Shown here: piece after piece, positions 53,001 to 64,000 of the stretch
Numbering within the stretch: position 1 is the first letter of the stretch
Layout: every line of letters begins with the position of its first letter
DNA from: Petrolisthes cinctipes
Taxonomy: Eukaryota > Arthropoda > Malacostraca > Decapoda > Porcellanidae
DNA: 64,000 bases
Assembly (NCBI GenBank): GCA_033782935.1
Contig: JAWQEG010000135.1
Span: 1,490,501-1,554,500 of the forward strand
Direction of reading: 5' to 3'
Made by a program: the position numbers and the translations under genes
Notes under the pieces: generated by a model
What the model saw: the letters and a program-made list of their open reading frames with translations, nothing else
Told to the model about the DNA's origin: nothing
Databases searched by the model: none

Positions 53001-55012
53001 TTTTGGGCCTGTATTTTGTAAATACTCTAACACGGAGTAGGCATGTACAGATCGTTTCTGGGAACCCATAATATCGAATTTTCGGGTGTTTTGGGCCTGA
53101 ATTTGAGATATCGCCTTTACGCACCTAAAATATCGATTTTTAGCATGTTTTGAGCCTATATTTTGAAAATATTCTAGCACTGACTAGGCATGTACAGATC
53201 GCTTCTGGGACCCCAAAATATCGAATTTTCAGGTGTTTTGAGCCTGAATTTGAGATATAAACGAGTACAGAAGATGCATGCACATATCGACTTTTGGGCA
53301 CCTAAAATATCGATTTTGAGCATGTTTTGAGCCTATATTTTGAAAACATTCTAGCACTGAGTAGGCATGTACAGATCGCTTCTGGGACCCAAAATAATCG
53401 AATTTTCGGGTGTTTAGGGCCAGAATTTGAGATATAAACGTGTACAGAAGATACATGCACATATTGATTTTGGGCATCTATAATATCGATTTTGAGCATG
53501 TTTTGGGCATGTATTTTGAAAATACTCTAACACGGAGTAGGCATGTACAGATCGCTTCTGGGACCCCAAAATATCGAATTTTCGGGTGTTTTGGGCCTGA
53601 ATTTGTGATATCGCCGTTACGCACCTAAAATATCGATTTTTTAGCATGTTTTGAGACTATAATTTGAAAATATTCAAGCACTGAGTAGGCATGTACAGAT
53701 CGCTTCTGGGACCACAAAAAATCGAATTTTCGGGTGTTTTGAGCTTGAATTTCAGATGTAAACGGGTACAGAAGATACATGCACATATCGACTTTGGGCA
53801 TCTAAAATATCGATTTTCAGCATGTTTTGGGCCTTTATTTTGAAAATACTCTAACACTGAGTAGGAATGTACAGATTGCTTCTGGGACCCCAAAATATTG
53901 AATTTTCGGGCTTTTTGAGCCTGAATTTGAGATATAAACGGATACTGAAGATGCATGCACATATCGACTTTTGGGCACCTAAGAGATCGATTTTCAGTAT
54001 GTTTTTGGCCTGTATTTTGAAAATACTCTAACACGGAGTAGGCATGTACAGATCGCTTCTGGGACCCCTAAATATCGAATTTTCGGGTGTTTTGGGACTG
54101 AATTTGAGATATCCACTTTTTGGCACCTAAAAGATCGATTTTTAGCATGTTTTTAGCCTATATTTTGAAAATATTCTAGCACTGAGTAGGCATGTACAGA
54201 TTGCTTCAGGGAACCCAAAATATTGAATTTTCGGGTGTTTTGAGCCTGAATTTGAGATATAAACGGGTACAGAAGATACATGCACATATTGACTTTGGGC
54301 ATCTATAATATCGATTTTCAGCATGTTTTGGGCATGTATTTTGAAAATACTCTAACACGGAGTAGGCATGTACAGTTCGCTTCTGGGACCCCAAAATATC
54401 GAATTTTCGGGTGTTTTGAGCCTGAAGTTGAGATATAAACGGGTACTGAAGATGCATGCACATATCGACTTTTGGGCACCTAAAACATCGATTTTGAGCA
54501 TGTTTTGGGCCTGTATTTTGTAAATACTCTAACACGGAGTAGGCATGTACAGATCGTTTCTGGGAACCCAAAATATCGAATTTTCGGGTGTTTTGGGCCT
54601 GAATTTGAGATATCGCCTTTACGCACCTAAAATATCGATTTTTAGCATGTTTTGAGCCTATATTTTAAAAATATTCTAGCACTGACTAGGCATGTACAGA
54701 TCGCTTCTGGGACCCCAAAATATCGAATTTTCAGGTGTTTTGAGCCTGAATTTGAGATATAAACGAGTACAGAAGATTCATGCACATATCGACTTTTGGG
54801 CACCTAAAATATCGATTTTGAGCATGTTTTGAGCCTATATTTTGAAAACATTCTAGCACTGAGTAGGCATGTACAGATCGCTTCTGGGACCCAAAATAAT
54901 CGAATTTTCGGGTGTTTAGGGCCAGAATTTGAGATATAAACGTGTACAGAAGATACATGCACATATAGACTTTGGGCATCTATAATATCGATTTTGAGCA
55001 TGTTTTGGGCCT
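50020..55012. repeat. Mosaic HOR block with 2,850-, 4,352- and 1,502-bp offsets
   Basis: About 50020-50995 is repeated at 52870-53845 (2,850 bp), and about 49485-50660 is repeated at 53837-55012 (4,352 bp). The two right-hand pieces abut, which makes a local 1,502-bp period (53229 to 54731), about nine monomers. Shared marks are GACCCAAAATAATCG, AAACGTGTACAGAAGATAC, GGAACCCATAATATCG and GATATCGCCGTTACGCACC. The intervening 50.8-52.9 kb carries the copy of the 46-47.7-kb segment. Confidence 0.8.
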
Positions 55013-55311
55013 GTATTTTGTAAATACTCTAACACGGAGTAGGCATGTACAGATCGTTTCTGGGAACCCATAATATCGAATTTTCGGGTGTTTTGGGCCT
55101 GAATTTGAGATATAGCCTTTACGCACCTAAAATATCGATTTTTAGCATGTTTTGAGCCTATGTTTTGAAAATATTCTAGCACTGAATAGGCATGTACAGA
55201 TCGCTTCTGGGACCACAAAATATCAAATTTTCGGGTGTTTTGAGCCTGAATTTGAGATATAAACGAGTATAGAAGATGCATACATTTTTGGGAACCAAAA
55301 ATATCGATTTT

Positions 55312-58300
55312 CAGCATGTTTTGGGCCTGAAATTTGAAAATACTCTAACACGGAGTAGGCATATACAGATCGCTTCTGGGACCCTTAAATATTGAAGTTT
55401 CGGGTGTTTTGGGACTGAATTTGAGATATCGACTTTTTGGCACCTAAAATATTGATTTTTAGCATGTTTTTAGCCTATATTTTAAAAATATTCTAGCACT
55501 GAGTAGGCATGTACAGATCGCTTCTGGGACCCCAAAATATCGAATTTTCGGGTGTTTTGAGCTTGAATTTGAGATATAAACGAGTACAGAAGATGCATGC
55601 ACATATCGACTTTTGGGCACCTAAAATATCGATTTTGAGCATGTTTTGAGCCTATATTTTGAAAATACTCTAACACGGAGTAGGCATGTACAGATCGATT
55701 CTGGGACCCCTAAATATCGAATTTTCGGGTGTTTTGGGACTGAATTTGAGATATCGACTTTTTGGCACCTAAAAGATCGATTTTTAGTATGTTTTTAGCC
55801 TATATTTTGAAAATATTCTAGCACTGAGTAGGCATCTACAGATTGCTTCTGGGACCCCAAAATATTGAATTTTCGGGTGTTTTGAGCCTGAATTTGAGAT
55901 ATAAACGGGTACAGAAGATCCATGCACATATCGACTTTAGGCACCTAAAACATCGATTTTGAGCATGTTTAAGGCCTGTATTTTGAAAATACTCTAAAAA
56001 GGAGTAGGCATGTACAGATCGCTTCTGGGACCCCAAAATATCGAATTTTTGGGTGTTTTGGGCCTGAATTTGAGATATCGCCCTTACGCACCTAAAATAT
56101 CGATTGTTAGCATGTTTTGAGCCTATAATTTAAAAATATTCTAGCACTGAGTAGGCATGTACAGATCGCTTCTGGGACCCGAAAACATCGAATTTTTTGG
56201 GTGTTTTGAGCCTGAATTTGAGATATAAACGAGTACAGAAGATGCATGCACATATCGACTTTTGGGCACCTAAAATATCGATTTTGAGCATGTTTTGAGC
56301 CAATATTTTGAAAACATTTAGGCACTGAGTAGGCATGTACAGATCGCTTCTGGGACCCCAAAATATCGAATTTTCGAATGTTTAGAACCAGAATTTGAGA
56401 TATAAACGGGTACAGAAGATGCATGCACATATCGACTATTGGGCACCTAAAAGATCGATTTTTTAGTATGTTTTTGGCCTGTATTTTGAAAATACTCTAA
56501 CACGGAGTAGGCATGTACAGATCCCTTCTGGGACCCCTAAATATCGAATTTTCGGGTGTTTTGGGACTGAATTTGAGATATCGATTTTTTGGCACCTAAA
56601 ATGTCGATTTTTAGCATGTTTTTAGCCTATATTTTGAAAATATTCTAGCACTGAATAGGCATGTACAGATTGCTTCTGGGACCCCAAAATATTGAATTTT
56701 CGGGTGTTTAGGGCCAGAATTTGAGATATAAACGGGTACAGAAGATTCATGCACATATCGACTTTTGGGCACCTAAGATATCGATTTTGAGCATGTTTTG
56801 AGCCTATATTTTGAAAATATTCTAGCACTGAGTAGGCATGTACAGATTGCTTCTGGGACCCCAAAATATTGAATTTTCGGGTGTTTTGAGCCTGAAATTG
56901 AGATATAAACGGGTACAGAGGATACATGCACATATTGACTTTGGGCATCTAAAATATTGATTTTCAGCATGTTTTGGGCCTGTATTTTGAAAATACTCTA
57001 ACACTGAGTAGGCATGTACAGATTGTTTCTGGGACCCCAAAATATTGAATATTCAGGCTTTTTGAGCCTGAATTTGAGATATATAGCGGATACTGAAGAT
57101 GCATGCACAAATCGACTTTTGGGCACCTAAAAGATCGATTTTCAGTATGTTTTTGGCCTGTATTTTGAAAATACCCTAACACGGAGTAGGCATGTACAGA
57201 TCGCTTCTGGGACCCCTAAATATCGAATTTTCGGGTGTTTTAGGCCTTAATTTGAGATATCGACTTTTTGGCACCTAAAATATCGATTTTTAGCATGTTT
57301 TGAGCCTACAGTTTGAAAATATTCTAGCACTGAGTAGGCATGTACAGATCGCTTCTGGGTCCCCTAAATATCGAATTTTCGGGTGTTTTGGGACTGAATT
57401 TGAGATATCGCCGTTACGCAACTAAAATATCGATTTTCAGCATGTTTTGGGCATGTATTTTGAAAATACTCTAACACGGTGTAGGCATGTACAGATCGCT
57501 TCTGGGACCCCAAAATATCGAATTTTCGGGTGTTTTGAGCCTGAATTTGAGATATAAACGGGTACTGAAGATGCATGCACATATCGACTTTTTGGCACCT
57601 AAAACATCGATTTTGAGCATGTTTTGGGCCTGTATTTTGAAAATACTCTAACACGGAGTAGGCATGTACAGATCGCTTCTGGGACCCCATAATATCGAAT
57701 TTTCGGGTGTTTTGGGCCTGAATTTGAGATATCGCCTTTCCACACCTAAAATATCGATTTTTAGCATGTTTTGAGCCTACAGTTTGAAAATATTCTAGCA
57801 CTGAGTAGGCATGTACAGATCGCTTCTGGGACCCCAAAAGATCGAATTTTCGGGTGTTTAGGGCCAGAATTTGAGATATAAACGGGTACAGAAGATGCAT
57901 GCACATATCGACTTTGGGCATCTAAAATATCGATTTTCAGCATGTTTTGGGCCTGTATTTTGAAAATACTCTAACACTGAGTAGGCATGTACAGATTGTT
58001 TCTGGGACCCCAAAATATAGAATTTTCGGCTGGTTTGGGACTGAATTTGAGATATCGACTCTTTGGCACCTAAAAGATCGATTTTTAGCATGTTTTTAGC
58101 CAATATTTTGAAAATATTCTAGCACAGAGTAGGCATGTACAGATTGCTTCAGGGACCCCAAAATATTGAATTTTCGGGTGTTTTGAGCCTGAATTTGAGA
58201 TATAAACGGGTACAGAAGATGCATGCACATATCGACTTTTGGGCACCTAAAATATCGATTTTGAGCATGTTTTGAGCCTACATTTTAAAAACATTCTAGC

Positions 58301-58777
58301 ACTGAGTAGGAATGTACAGATCGCTTCTGGGACCACAAAATATCGAATTTTCGGGTGTTTTGAGCCTGAATTTGAGATATAAACGAGTATAGAAGATGCA
58401 TACATTTTTGGGAACCAAAAATATCGATTTTCAGCATGTTTTGGGTCTGAAATTTGAAAATACTCTAACACGGAGTAGGCATATACAGATTGCTTATGGG
58501 ACCCCAAAATATTGAATTTTCGGGTGTTTAGGGCCAGAATTTGAGATATAAACGGGTACAGAAGATGCATGCACATATCGACTTTTGGGCACCTAAAATA
58601 TCGATTTTGAGCATGTTTTGAGCCTACATTTTAAAAACATTCTAGCACTGAGTAGGAATGTACAGATCGCTTCTGGGACCACAAAATATCGAATTTTCGG
58701 GTGTTTTGAGCCTGAATTTGAGATATAAACGAGTATAGAAGATGCATACATTTTTGGGAACCAAAAATATCGATTTT
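55312..58777. repeat. 21-monomer HOR, 3,466 bp, copy 1
   Basis: Landmark intervals from 55312 are 148, 177, 148, 176, 147, 178, 178, 148, 177, 176, 178, 148, 147, 177, 147, 176, 148, 177, 169, 177, 169, summing to 3,466 bp. The two 169-bp members have lost 7-8 bases so that GATGCATACA runs into TTTTTGGGAACC. Three 178-bp members carry single-base insertions (for example ATTTTTTGGGTG near 56,195 and GATATATAGCGG near 57,085). The final four intervals are a 346-bp dimer (58263 and 58609) present twice. Confidence 0.92.
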
Positions 58778-61700
58778 CAGCATGTTTTGGGCCTGAAATT
58801 TGAAAATACTCTAACACGGAGTAGGCATATACAGATCGCTTCTGGGACCCTTAAATATTGAAGTTTCGGGTGTTTTGGGACTGAATTTGAGATATCGACT
58901 TTTTGGCACCTAAAATATTGATTTTTAGCATGTTTTTAGCCTATATTTTAAAAATATTCTAGCACTGAGTAGGCATGTACAGATCGCTTCTGGGACCCCA
59001 AAATATCGAATTTTCGGGTGTTTTGAGCTTGAATTTGAGATATAAACGAGTACAGAAGATGCATGCACATATCGACTTTTGGGCACCTAAAATATCGATT
59101 TTGAGCATGTTTTGAGCCTATATTTTGAAAATACTCTAACACGGAGTAGGCATGTACAGATCGATTCTGGGACCCCTAAATATCGAATTTTCGGGTGTTT
59201 TGGGACTGAATTTGAGATATCGACTTTTTGGCACCTAAAAGATCGATTTTTAGTATGTTTTTAGCCTATATTTTGAAAATATTCTAGCACTGAGTAGGCA
59301 TCTACAGATTGCTTCTGGGACCCCAAAATATTGAATTTTCGGGTGTTTTGAGCCTGAATTTGAGATATAAACGGGTACAGAAGATCCATGCACATATCGA
59401 CTTTAGGCACCTAAAACATCGATTTTGAGCATGTTTAAGGCCTGTATTTTGAAAATACTCTAACAAGGAGTAGGCATGTACAGATCGCTTCTGGGACCCC
59501 AAAATATCGAATTTTTGGGTGTTTTGGGCCTGAATTTGAGATATCGCCTTTACGCACCTAAAATATCGATTGTTAGCATGTTTTGAGCCTATAATTTAAA
59601 AATATTCTAGCACTGAGTAGGCATGTACAGATCGCTTCTGGGACCCGAAAACATCGAATTTTTTGGGTGTTTTGAGCCTGAATTTGAGATATAAACGAGT
59701 ACAGAAGATGCATGCACATATCGACTTTTGGGCACCTAAAATATCGATTTTGAGCATGTTTTGAGCCAATATTTTGAAAACATTTAGGCACTGAGTAGGC
59801 ATGTACAGATCGCTTCTGGGACCCCAAAATATCGAATTTTCGAATGTTTAGAACCAGAATTTGAGATATAAACGGGTACAGAAGATGCATGCACATATCG
59901 ACTATTGGGCACCTAAAAGATCGATTTTTTAGTATGTTTTTGGCCTGTATTTTGAAAATACTCTAACACGGAGTAGGCATGTACAGATCCCTTCTGGGAC
60001 CCCTAAATATCGAATTTTCGGGTGTTTTGGGACTGAATTTGAGATATCGATTTTTTGGCACCTAAAATGTCGATTTTTAGCATGTTTTTAGCCTATATTT
60101 TGAAAATATTCTAGCACTGAATAGGCATGTACAGATTGCTTCTGGGACCCCAAAATATTGAATTTTCGGGTGTTTAGGGCCAGAATTTGAGATATAAACG
60201 GGTACAGAAGATTCATGCACATATCGACTTTTGGGCACCTAAGATATCGATTTTGAGCATGTTTTGAGCCTATATTTTGAAAATATTCTAGCACTGAGTA
60301 GGCATGTACAGATTGCTTCTGGGACCCCAAAATATTGAATTTTCGGGTGTTTTGAGCCTGAAATTGAGATATAAACGGGTACAGAGGATACATGCACATA
60401 TTGACTTTGGGCATCTAAAATATTGATTTTCAGCATGTTTTGGGCCTGTATTTTGAAAATACTCTAACACTGAGTAGGCATGTACAGATTGTTTCTGGGA
60501 CCCCAAAATATTGAATATTCAGGCTTTTTGAGCCTGAATTTGAGATATATAGCGGATACTGAAGATGCATGCACAAATCGACTTTTGGGCACCTAAAAGA
60601 TCGATTTTCAGTATGTTTTTGGCCTGTATTTTGAAAATACCCTAACACGGAGTAGGCATGTACAGATCGCTTCGGGGACCCCTAAATATCGAATTTTCGG
60701 GTGTTTTAGGCCTTAATTTGAGATATCGACTTTTTGGCACCTAAAATATCGATTTTTAGCATGTTTTGAGCCTACAGTTTGAAAATATTCTAGCACTGAG
60801 TAGGCATGTACAGATAGCTTCTGGGTCCCCTAAATATCGAATTTTCGGGTGTTTTGGGACTGAATTTGAGATATCGCCGTTACGCAACTAAAATATCGAT
60901 TTTCAGCATGTTTTGGGCATGTATTTTGAAAATACTCTAACACGGAGTAGGCATGTACAGATCGCTTTTGGGACCCCAAAATATCGAATTTTCGGGTGTT
61001 TTGAGCCTGAATTTGAGATATAAACGGGAACTGAATATGCATGCACATATCGACTTTTTGGCACCTAAAACATCGATTTTGAGCATGTTTTGGGCCTGTA
61101 TTTTGAAAATACTCTAACACGGAGTAGGCATGTACAGATCGCTTCTGGGACCCCATAATATCGAATTTTCGGGTGTTTTGGGCCTGAATTTGAGATATCG
61201 CCTTTCCACACCTAAAATATCGATTTTTAGCATGTTTTGAGCCTACAGTTTGAAAATATTCTAGCACTGAGTAGGCATGTACAGATCGCTTCTGGGACCC
61301 CAAAAGATCGAATTTTCGGGTGTTTAGGGCCAGAATTTGAGATATAAACGGGTACAGAAGATGCATGCACATATCGACTTTGGGCATCTAAAATATCGAT
61401 TTTCAGCATGTTTTGGGCCTGTATTTTGAAAATACTCTAACACTGAGTAGGCATGTACAGATTGTTTCTGGGACCCCAAAATATAGAATTTTCGGCTGGT
61501 TTGGGACTGAATTTGAGATATCGACTCTTTGGCACCTAAAAGATCGATTTTTAGCATGTTTTTAGCCAATATTTTGAAAATATTCTAGCACTGAGTAGGC
61601 ATGTACAGATTGCTTCAGGGACCCCAAAATATTGAATTTTCGGGTGTTTTGAGCCTGAATTTGAGATATAAACGGGTACAGAAGATGCATGCACATATCG

Positions 61701-62074
61701 ACTTTTGGGCACCTAAAATATCGATTTTGAGCATGTTTTGAGCCTACATTTTAAAAACATTCTAGCACTGAGTAGGAATGTACAGATCGCTTCTGGGACC
61801 ACAAAATATCGAATTTTCGGGTGTTTTGAGCCAGAATTTGAGATATAAACGAGTATAGAAGATGCATACATTTTTGGGAACCAAAAATATCGATTTTCAG
61901 CATGTTTTGGGTCTGAAATTTGAAAATACTCTAACACGGAGTAGGCATATACAGATTGCTTATGGGACCCCAAAATATTGAATTTTCGGGTGTTTAGGGC
62001 CAGAATTTGAGATATAAACGGGTACAGAAGATTCATGCACATATCGAGTTTTGGGCACCTAAGATATCGATTTT
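58778..62074. repeat. 21-monomer HOR, copy 2, ending in a recombinant monomer
   Basis: All marks of copy 1 recur at +3,466 bp up to the landmark at 61898. Private differences include CGCTTCGGGG near 60,670 and ACGGGAACTGAATATG near 61,025. The copy then does not finish its last dimer. Monomer 61898-62074 starts like the one after 58432 (GATTGCTTATGGG) and ends like the one before 60255 (GAAGATTCATGC, CACCTAAGATATCG), so the array jumps back within the unit. Confidence 0.9.
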
Positions 62075-63864
62075 GAGCATGTTTTGAGCCTATATTTTGA
62101 AAATATTCTAGCACTGAGTAGGCATGTACAGATTGCTTCTGGGACCCCAAAATATTGAATTTTCGGGTGTTTTGAGCCTGAAATTGAGATATAAACGGGT
62201 ACAGAGGATACATGCACATATTGACTTTGGGCATCTAAAATATTGATTTTCAGCATGTTTTGGGCCTGTATTTTGAAAATACTCTAACACTGAGTAGGCA
62301 TGTACAGATTGTTTCTGGGACCCCAAAATATTGAATATTCAGGCTTTTTGAGCCTGAATTTGAGATATAAAGCGGATACTGAAGATGCATGCACAAATCG
62401 ACTTTTGGGCACCTAAAAGATCGATTTTCAGTATGTTTTTGGCCTGTATTTTGAAAATACCCTAACACGGAGTAGGCATGTACAGATCGCTTCTGGGACC
62501 CCAAAATATCGAATTTTCGGGTGTTTTAGGCCTTAATTTGAGATATCGACTTTTTGGCACCTAAAATATCGATTTTTAGCATGTTTTGAGCCTACAGTTT
62601 GAAAATATTCTAGCACTGAGTAGGCACGTACAGATCGCTTCTGGGACCCTAAATATCGAATTTTCGGGTGTTTTGGGACTGAATTTGAGATATCGCCGTT
62701 ACGCAACTAAAATATCGATTTTCAGCATGTTTTGGGCATGTATTTTGAAAATACTCTAACACGGAGTAGGCATGTACAGATCGCTTCTGGGACCCCAAAA
62801 TATCGAATTTTCGGGTGTTTTGAGCCTGAATTTGAGATATAAACGGGTACTGAAGATGCATGCACATATCGACTTTTTGGCACCTAAAACATCGATTTTG
62901 AGCATGTTTTGGGCCTGTATTTTGAAAATACTCTAACACGGAGTAGGCATGTACAGATCGCTTCTGGGACCACATAATATCGAATTTTCGGGTGTTTTGG
63001 GCCTGAATTTGAGATATCGCCTTTCCACACCTAAAATATCGATTTTTAGCATGTTTTGAGCCTACAGTTTGAGAATATTCTAGCACTGAGTAGGCATGTA
63101 CAGATCGCTTCTGGGACCCCAAAAGATCGAATTTTCGGGTGTTTAGGGCCAGAATTTGAGATATAAACGGGTACAGAAGATGCATGCACATATCGACTTT
63201 GGGCATCTAAAATATTGATTTTCAGCATGTTTTGGGCCTGTATTTTGAAAATACTCTAACACTGAGTAGGCATGTACAGATTGTTTCTGGGACCCCAAAA
63301 TATAGAATTTTCGGCTGGTTTGGGACTGAATTTGAGATATCGACTCTTTGGCACCTAAAAGATCGATTTTTAGCATGTTTTTAGCCAATATTTTGAAAAT
63401 ATTCTAGCACTGAGTAGGCATGTACAGATTGCTTCAGGGACCCCAAAATATTGAATTTTCGGGTGTTTTGAGCCTGAATTTGAGATATAAACGGGTACAG
63501 AAGATGCATGCACATATCGACTTTTGGGCACCTAAAATATCGATTTTGAGCATGTTTTGAGCCTACATTTTAAAAACATTCTAGCACTGAGTAGGAATGT
63601 ACAGATCGCTTCTGGAACCACAAAATATCGAATTTTCGGGTGTTTTGAGCCTGAATTTGAGATATAAACGAGTATAGAAGATGCATACATTTTTAGGAAC
63701 CAAAAATATCGATTTTCAGCATGTTTTGGGTCTGAAATTTGAAAATACTCTAACACGGAGTAGGCATGTACAGATCGCTTCTGGGACCCCTAAATATCGA
63801 ATTTTCGGGTGTTTTGGGCCTTAATTTGAGATATCGACTTTTTGGCACCTAAAATATCGATTTT
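62075..63864. repeat. Partial third HOR copy (1,819/1,820-bp offset)
   Basis: From 62075 the sequence repeats 60255 onward with an offset of 1,820 bp, changing to 1,819 bp after about 62,645 because one base is missing in GGGACCCTAAATATCG. Matching continues through the 169-bp member (landmark at 63717). It carries private changes such as GCACGTACAGATCG near 62,625 and TTTTTAGGAACC near 63,690. It lacks the first nine monomers of the 21-mer. Confidence 0.9.
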
Positions 63865-64000
63865 TAGCATGTTTTTAGCCTATATTTTGAAAATATTATA
63901 GAACTGAGTAGGCATGTACAGATTGCTTCTGGGACCTTAAAATATTGAATTTTCGGATGTTTAGGGCCAGAATTTGAGATATAAACGTGTACAGAAGATG
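63750..64000. repeat. Right edge: array continues with a 46.3-46.6-kb-like segment
   Basis: After the 169-bp member the sequence follows the order seen near 46,330-46,580: GTTTTGGGCCTTAATTTG, TAGAACTGAGTAGG and TTCGGATGTTTAGGGCC. The window ends inside a monomer, so the array extends past base 64,000. Confidence 0.8.

Larger units (their letters stand above)
1..64000. repeat. Continuous tandem satellite array, ~177-bp monomer with a 147-148-bp short class
   Basis: Every stretch of the window can be read as consecutive copies of one monomer family in a single orientation. Recognisable landmarks in order are AAAATATCGAATTTTCGGG, GTTTTGAGCCTGAATTTGAG, ATATAAACGGGTACAGAAG, ATGCATGCACATATCGAC, GGGCACCTAAAATATCGAT, a GAGCATG/CAGCATG/TAGCATG block, CCTATATTTTGAAAATATTC and GAGTAGGCATGTACAGATCG. 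Spacing of the NAGCATG landmark over 24-3,527 is 147, 148, 176 or 177 bp, mean about 167. One 177-bp stretch counted by hand is about 40% GC. No other sequence interrupts the array. Satellites of this size typically build centromeric or heterochromatic domains in eukaryotes; that location is an inference, as is the host. Confidence 0.97.

Noticed and set aside
1..64000. CRISPR array
   Set aside because: There are no short identical repeats separated by unique spacers. The whole unit is repetitive and diverged as in eukaryotic satellites.
1..64000. Ribosomal RNA, 5S or tRNA gene cluster
   Set aside because: The monomer has no A-box/B-box or cloverleaf that I can fold, no conserved rRNA stretch and no terminator-like T run after a structured region.
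1..64000. Telomeric repeat tract
   Set aside because: No tandem TTAGGG, TTTAGGG or TTAGG runs were found. GTTTAGGGCC is a single variant inside the monomer.
1..64000. Identification as a named plant centromere satellite (for example the 178-180-bp Arabidopsis or 176-bp Brassica family)
   Set aside because: Only the unit length is similar. The landmarks I can read do not match what I remember of those families, so no name or species is assigned.

Overview
The whole 64-kb window is one uninterrupted satellite-DNA array. I see no unique sequence, no transposon, no RNA gene and no convincing protein gene from base 1 to base 64,000. All monomers lie in the same orientation. The basic unit is about 177 bp, with a recurrent short class of 147-148 bp. 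Spacing measured over bases 24-3,527 averages about 167 bp, which implies roughly 380 monomers. One 177-bp stretch counted by hand is about 40% GC. An array of this size, with a nucleosome-scale monomer and nested higher-order repeats (HORs), points to a eukaryotic centromere, pericentromere or subtelomeric knob. The species is not identifiable from the sequence. I do not recognise the monomer as a satellite I know, and a plant or an invertebrate are both plausible hosts.

The monomer has internal structure. The 177-bp unit is an ancient head-to-tail dimer of an 89-bp half (A) and an 88-bp half (B). Both halves start with AAAATATCGA and both carry GTTTTGAGCC at the same internal offset. The short monomer is the same unit with 29 bp removed from half A, exactly between two ATAT tetranucleotides. 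Each monomer also carries two dyad symmetries, one around TTTTGAAAA and one around AATATCGAATTTTCGGG.

The layout, by hand comparison, is as follows. Bases 24-2,024 hold four copies of a 500-bp trimer (short-long-long). Bases about 3.0-17.5 kb are a distinct left domain marked by TAACTAGGAG and TTTTGAGGTTGAATT variants, with a module of about 0.8-1.1 kb recurring at 5.1, 7.4, 8.6 and 14.3 kb, a 1,355-bp repeat and a 1,177-bp repeat. From about 17.5 kb onward the variants change: GTTTAGGGCCAGAATT and CGCCTTTACGCACC become common. Within this right domain there are a 1,474-bp repeat (18-20 kb), a 1,004-bp hexamer (25.4-27 kb), a 1,152-bp heptamer in two copies (29.9-32.2 kb), a 23-monomer 3,859-bp HOR in two near-identical copies (32.5-40.3 kb), a 678-bp tetramer (40.5-41.8 kb), interleaved 1.5-, 2.85-, 4.35- and 5.2-5.5-kb offsets (44-55 kb), and a 21-monomer 3,466-bp HOR with a 1,819/1,820-bp internal reduplication (55.3-63.9 kb).

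Long minus-strand open frames, up to 369 codons, follow from the array: 177 and 147 are multiples of three and one minus frame has no stop in the consensus. I treat them as non-coding. The biology here is repeat evolution (unequal exchange, conversion and slippage) and possibly chromatin positioning, not encoded products.
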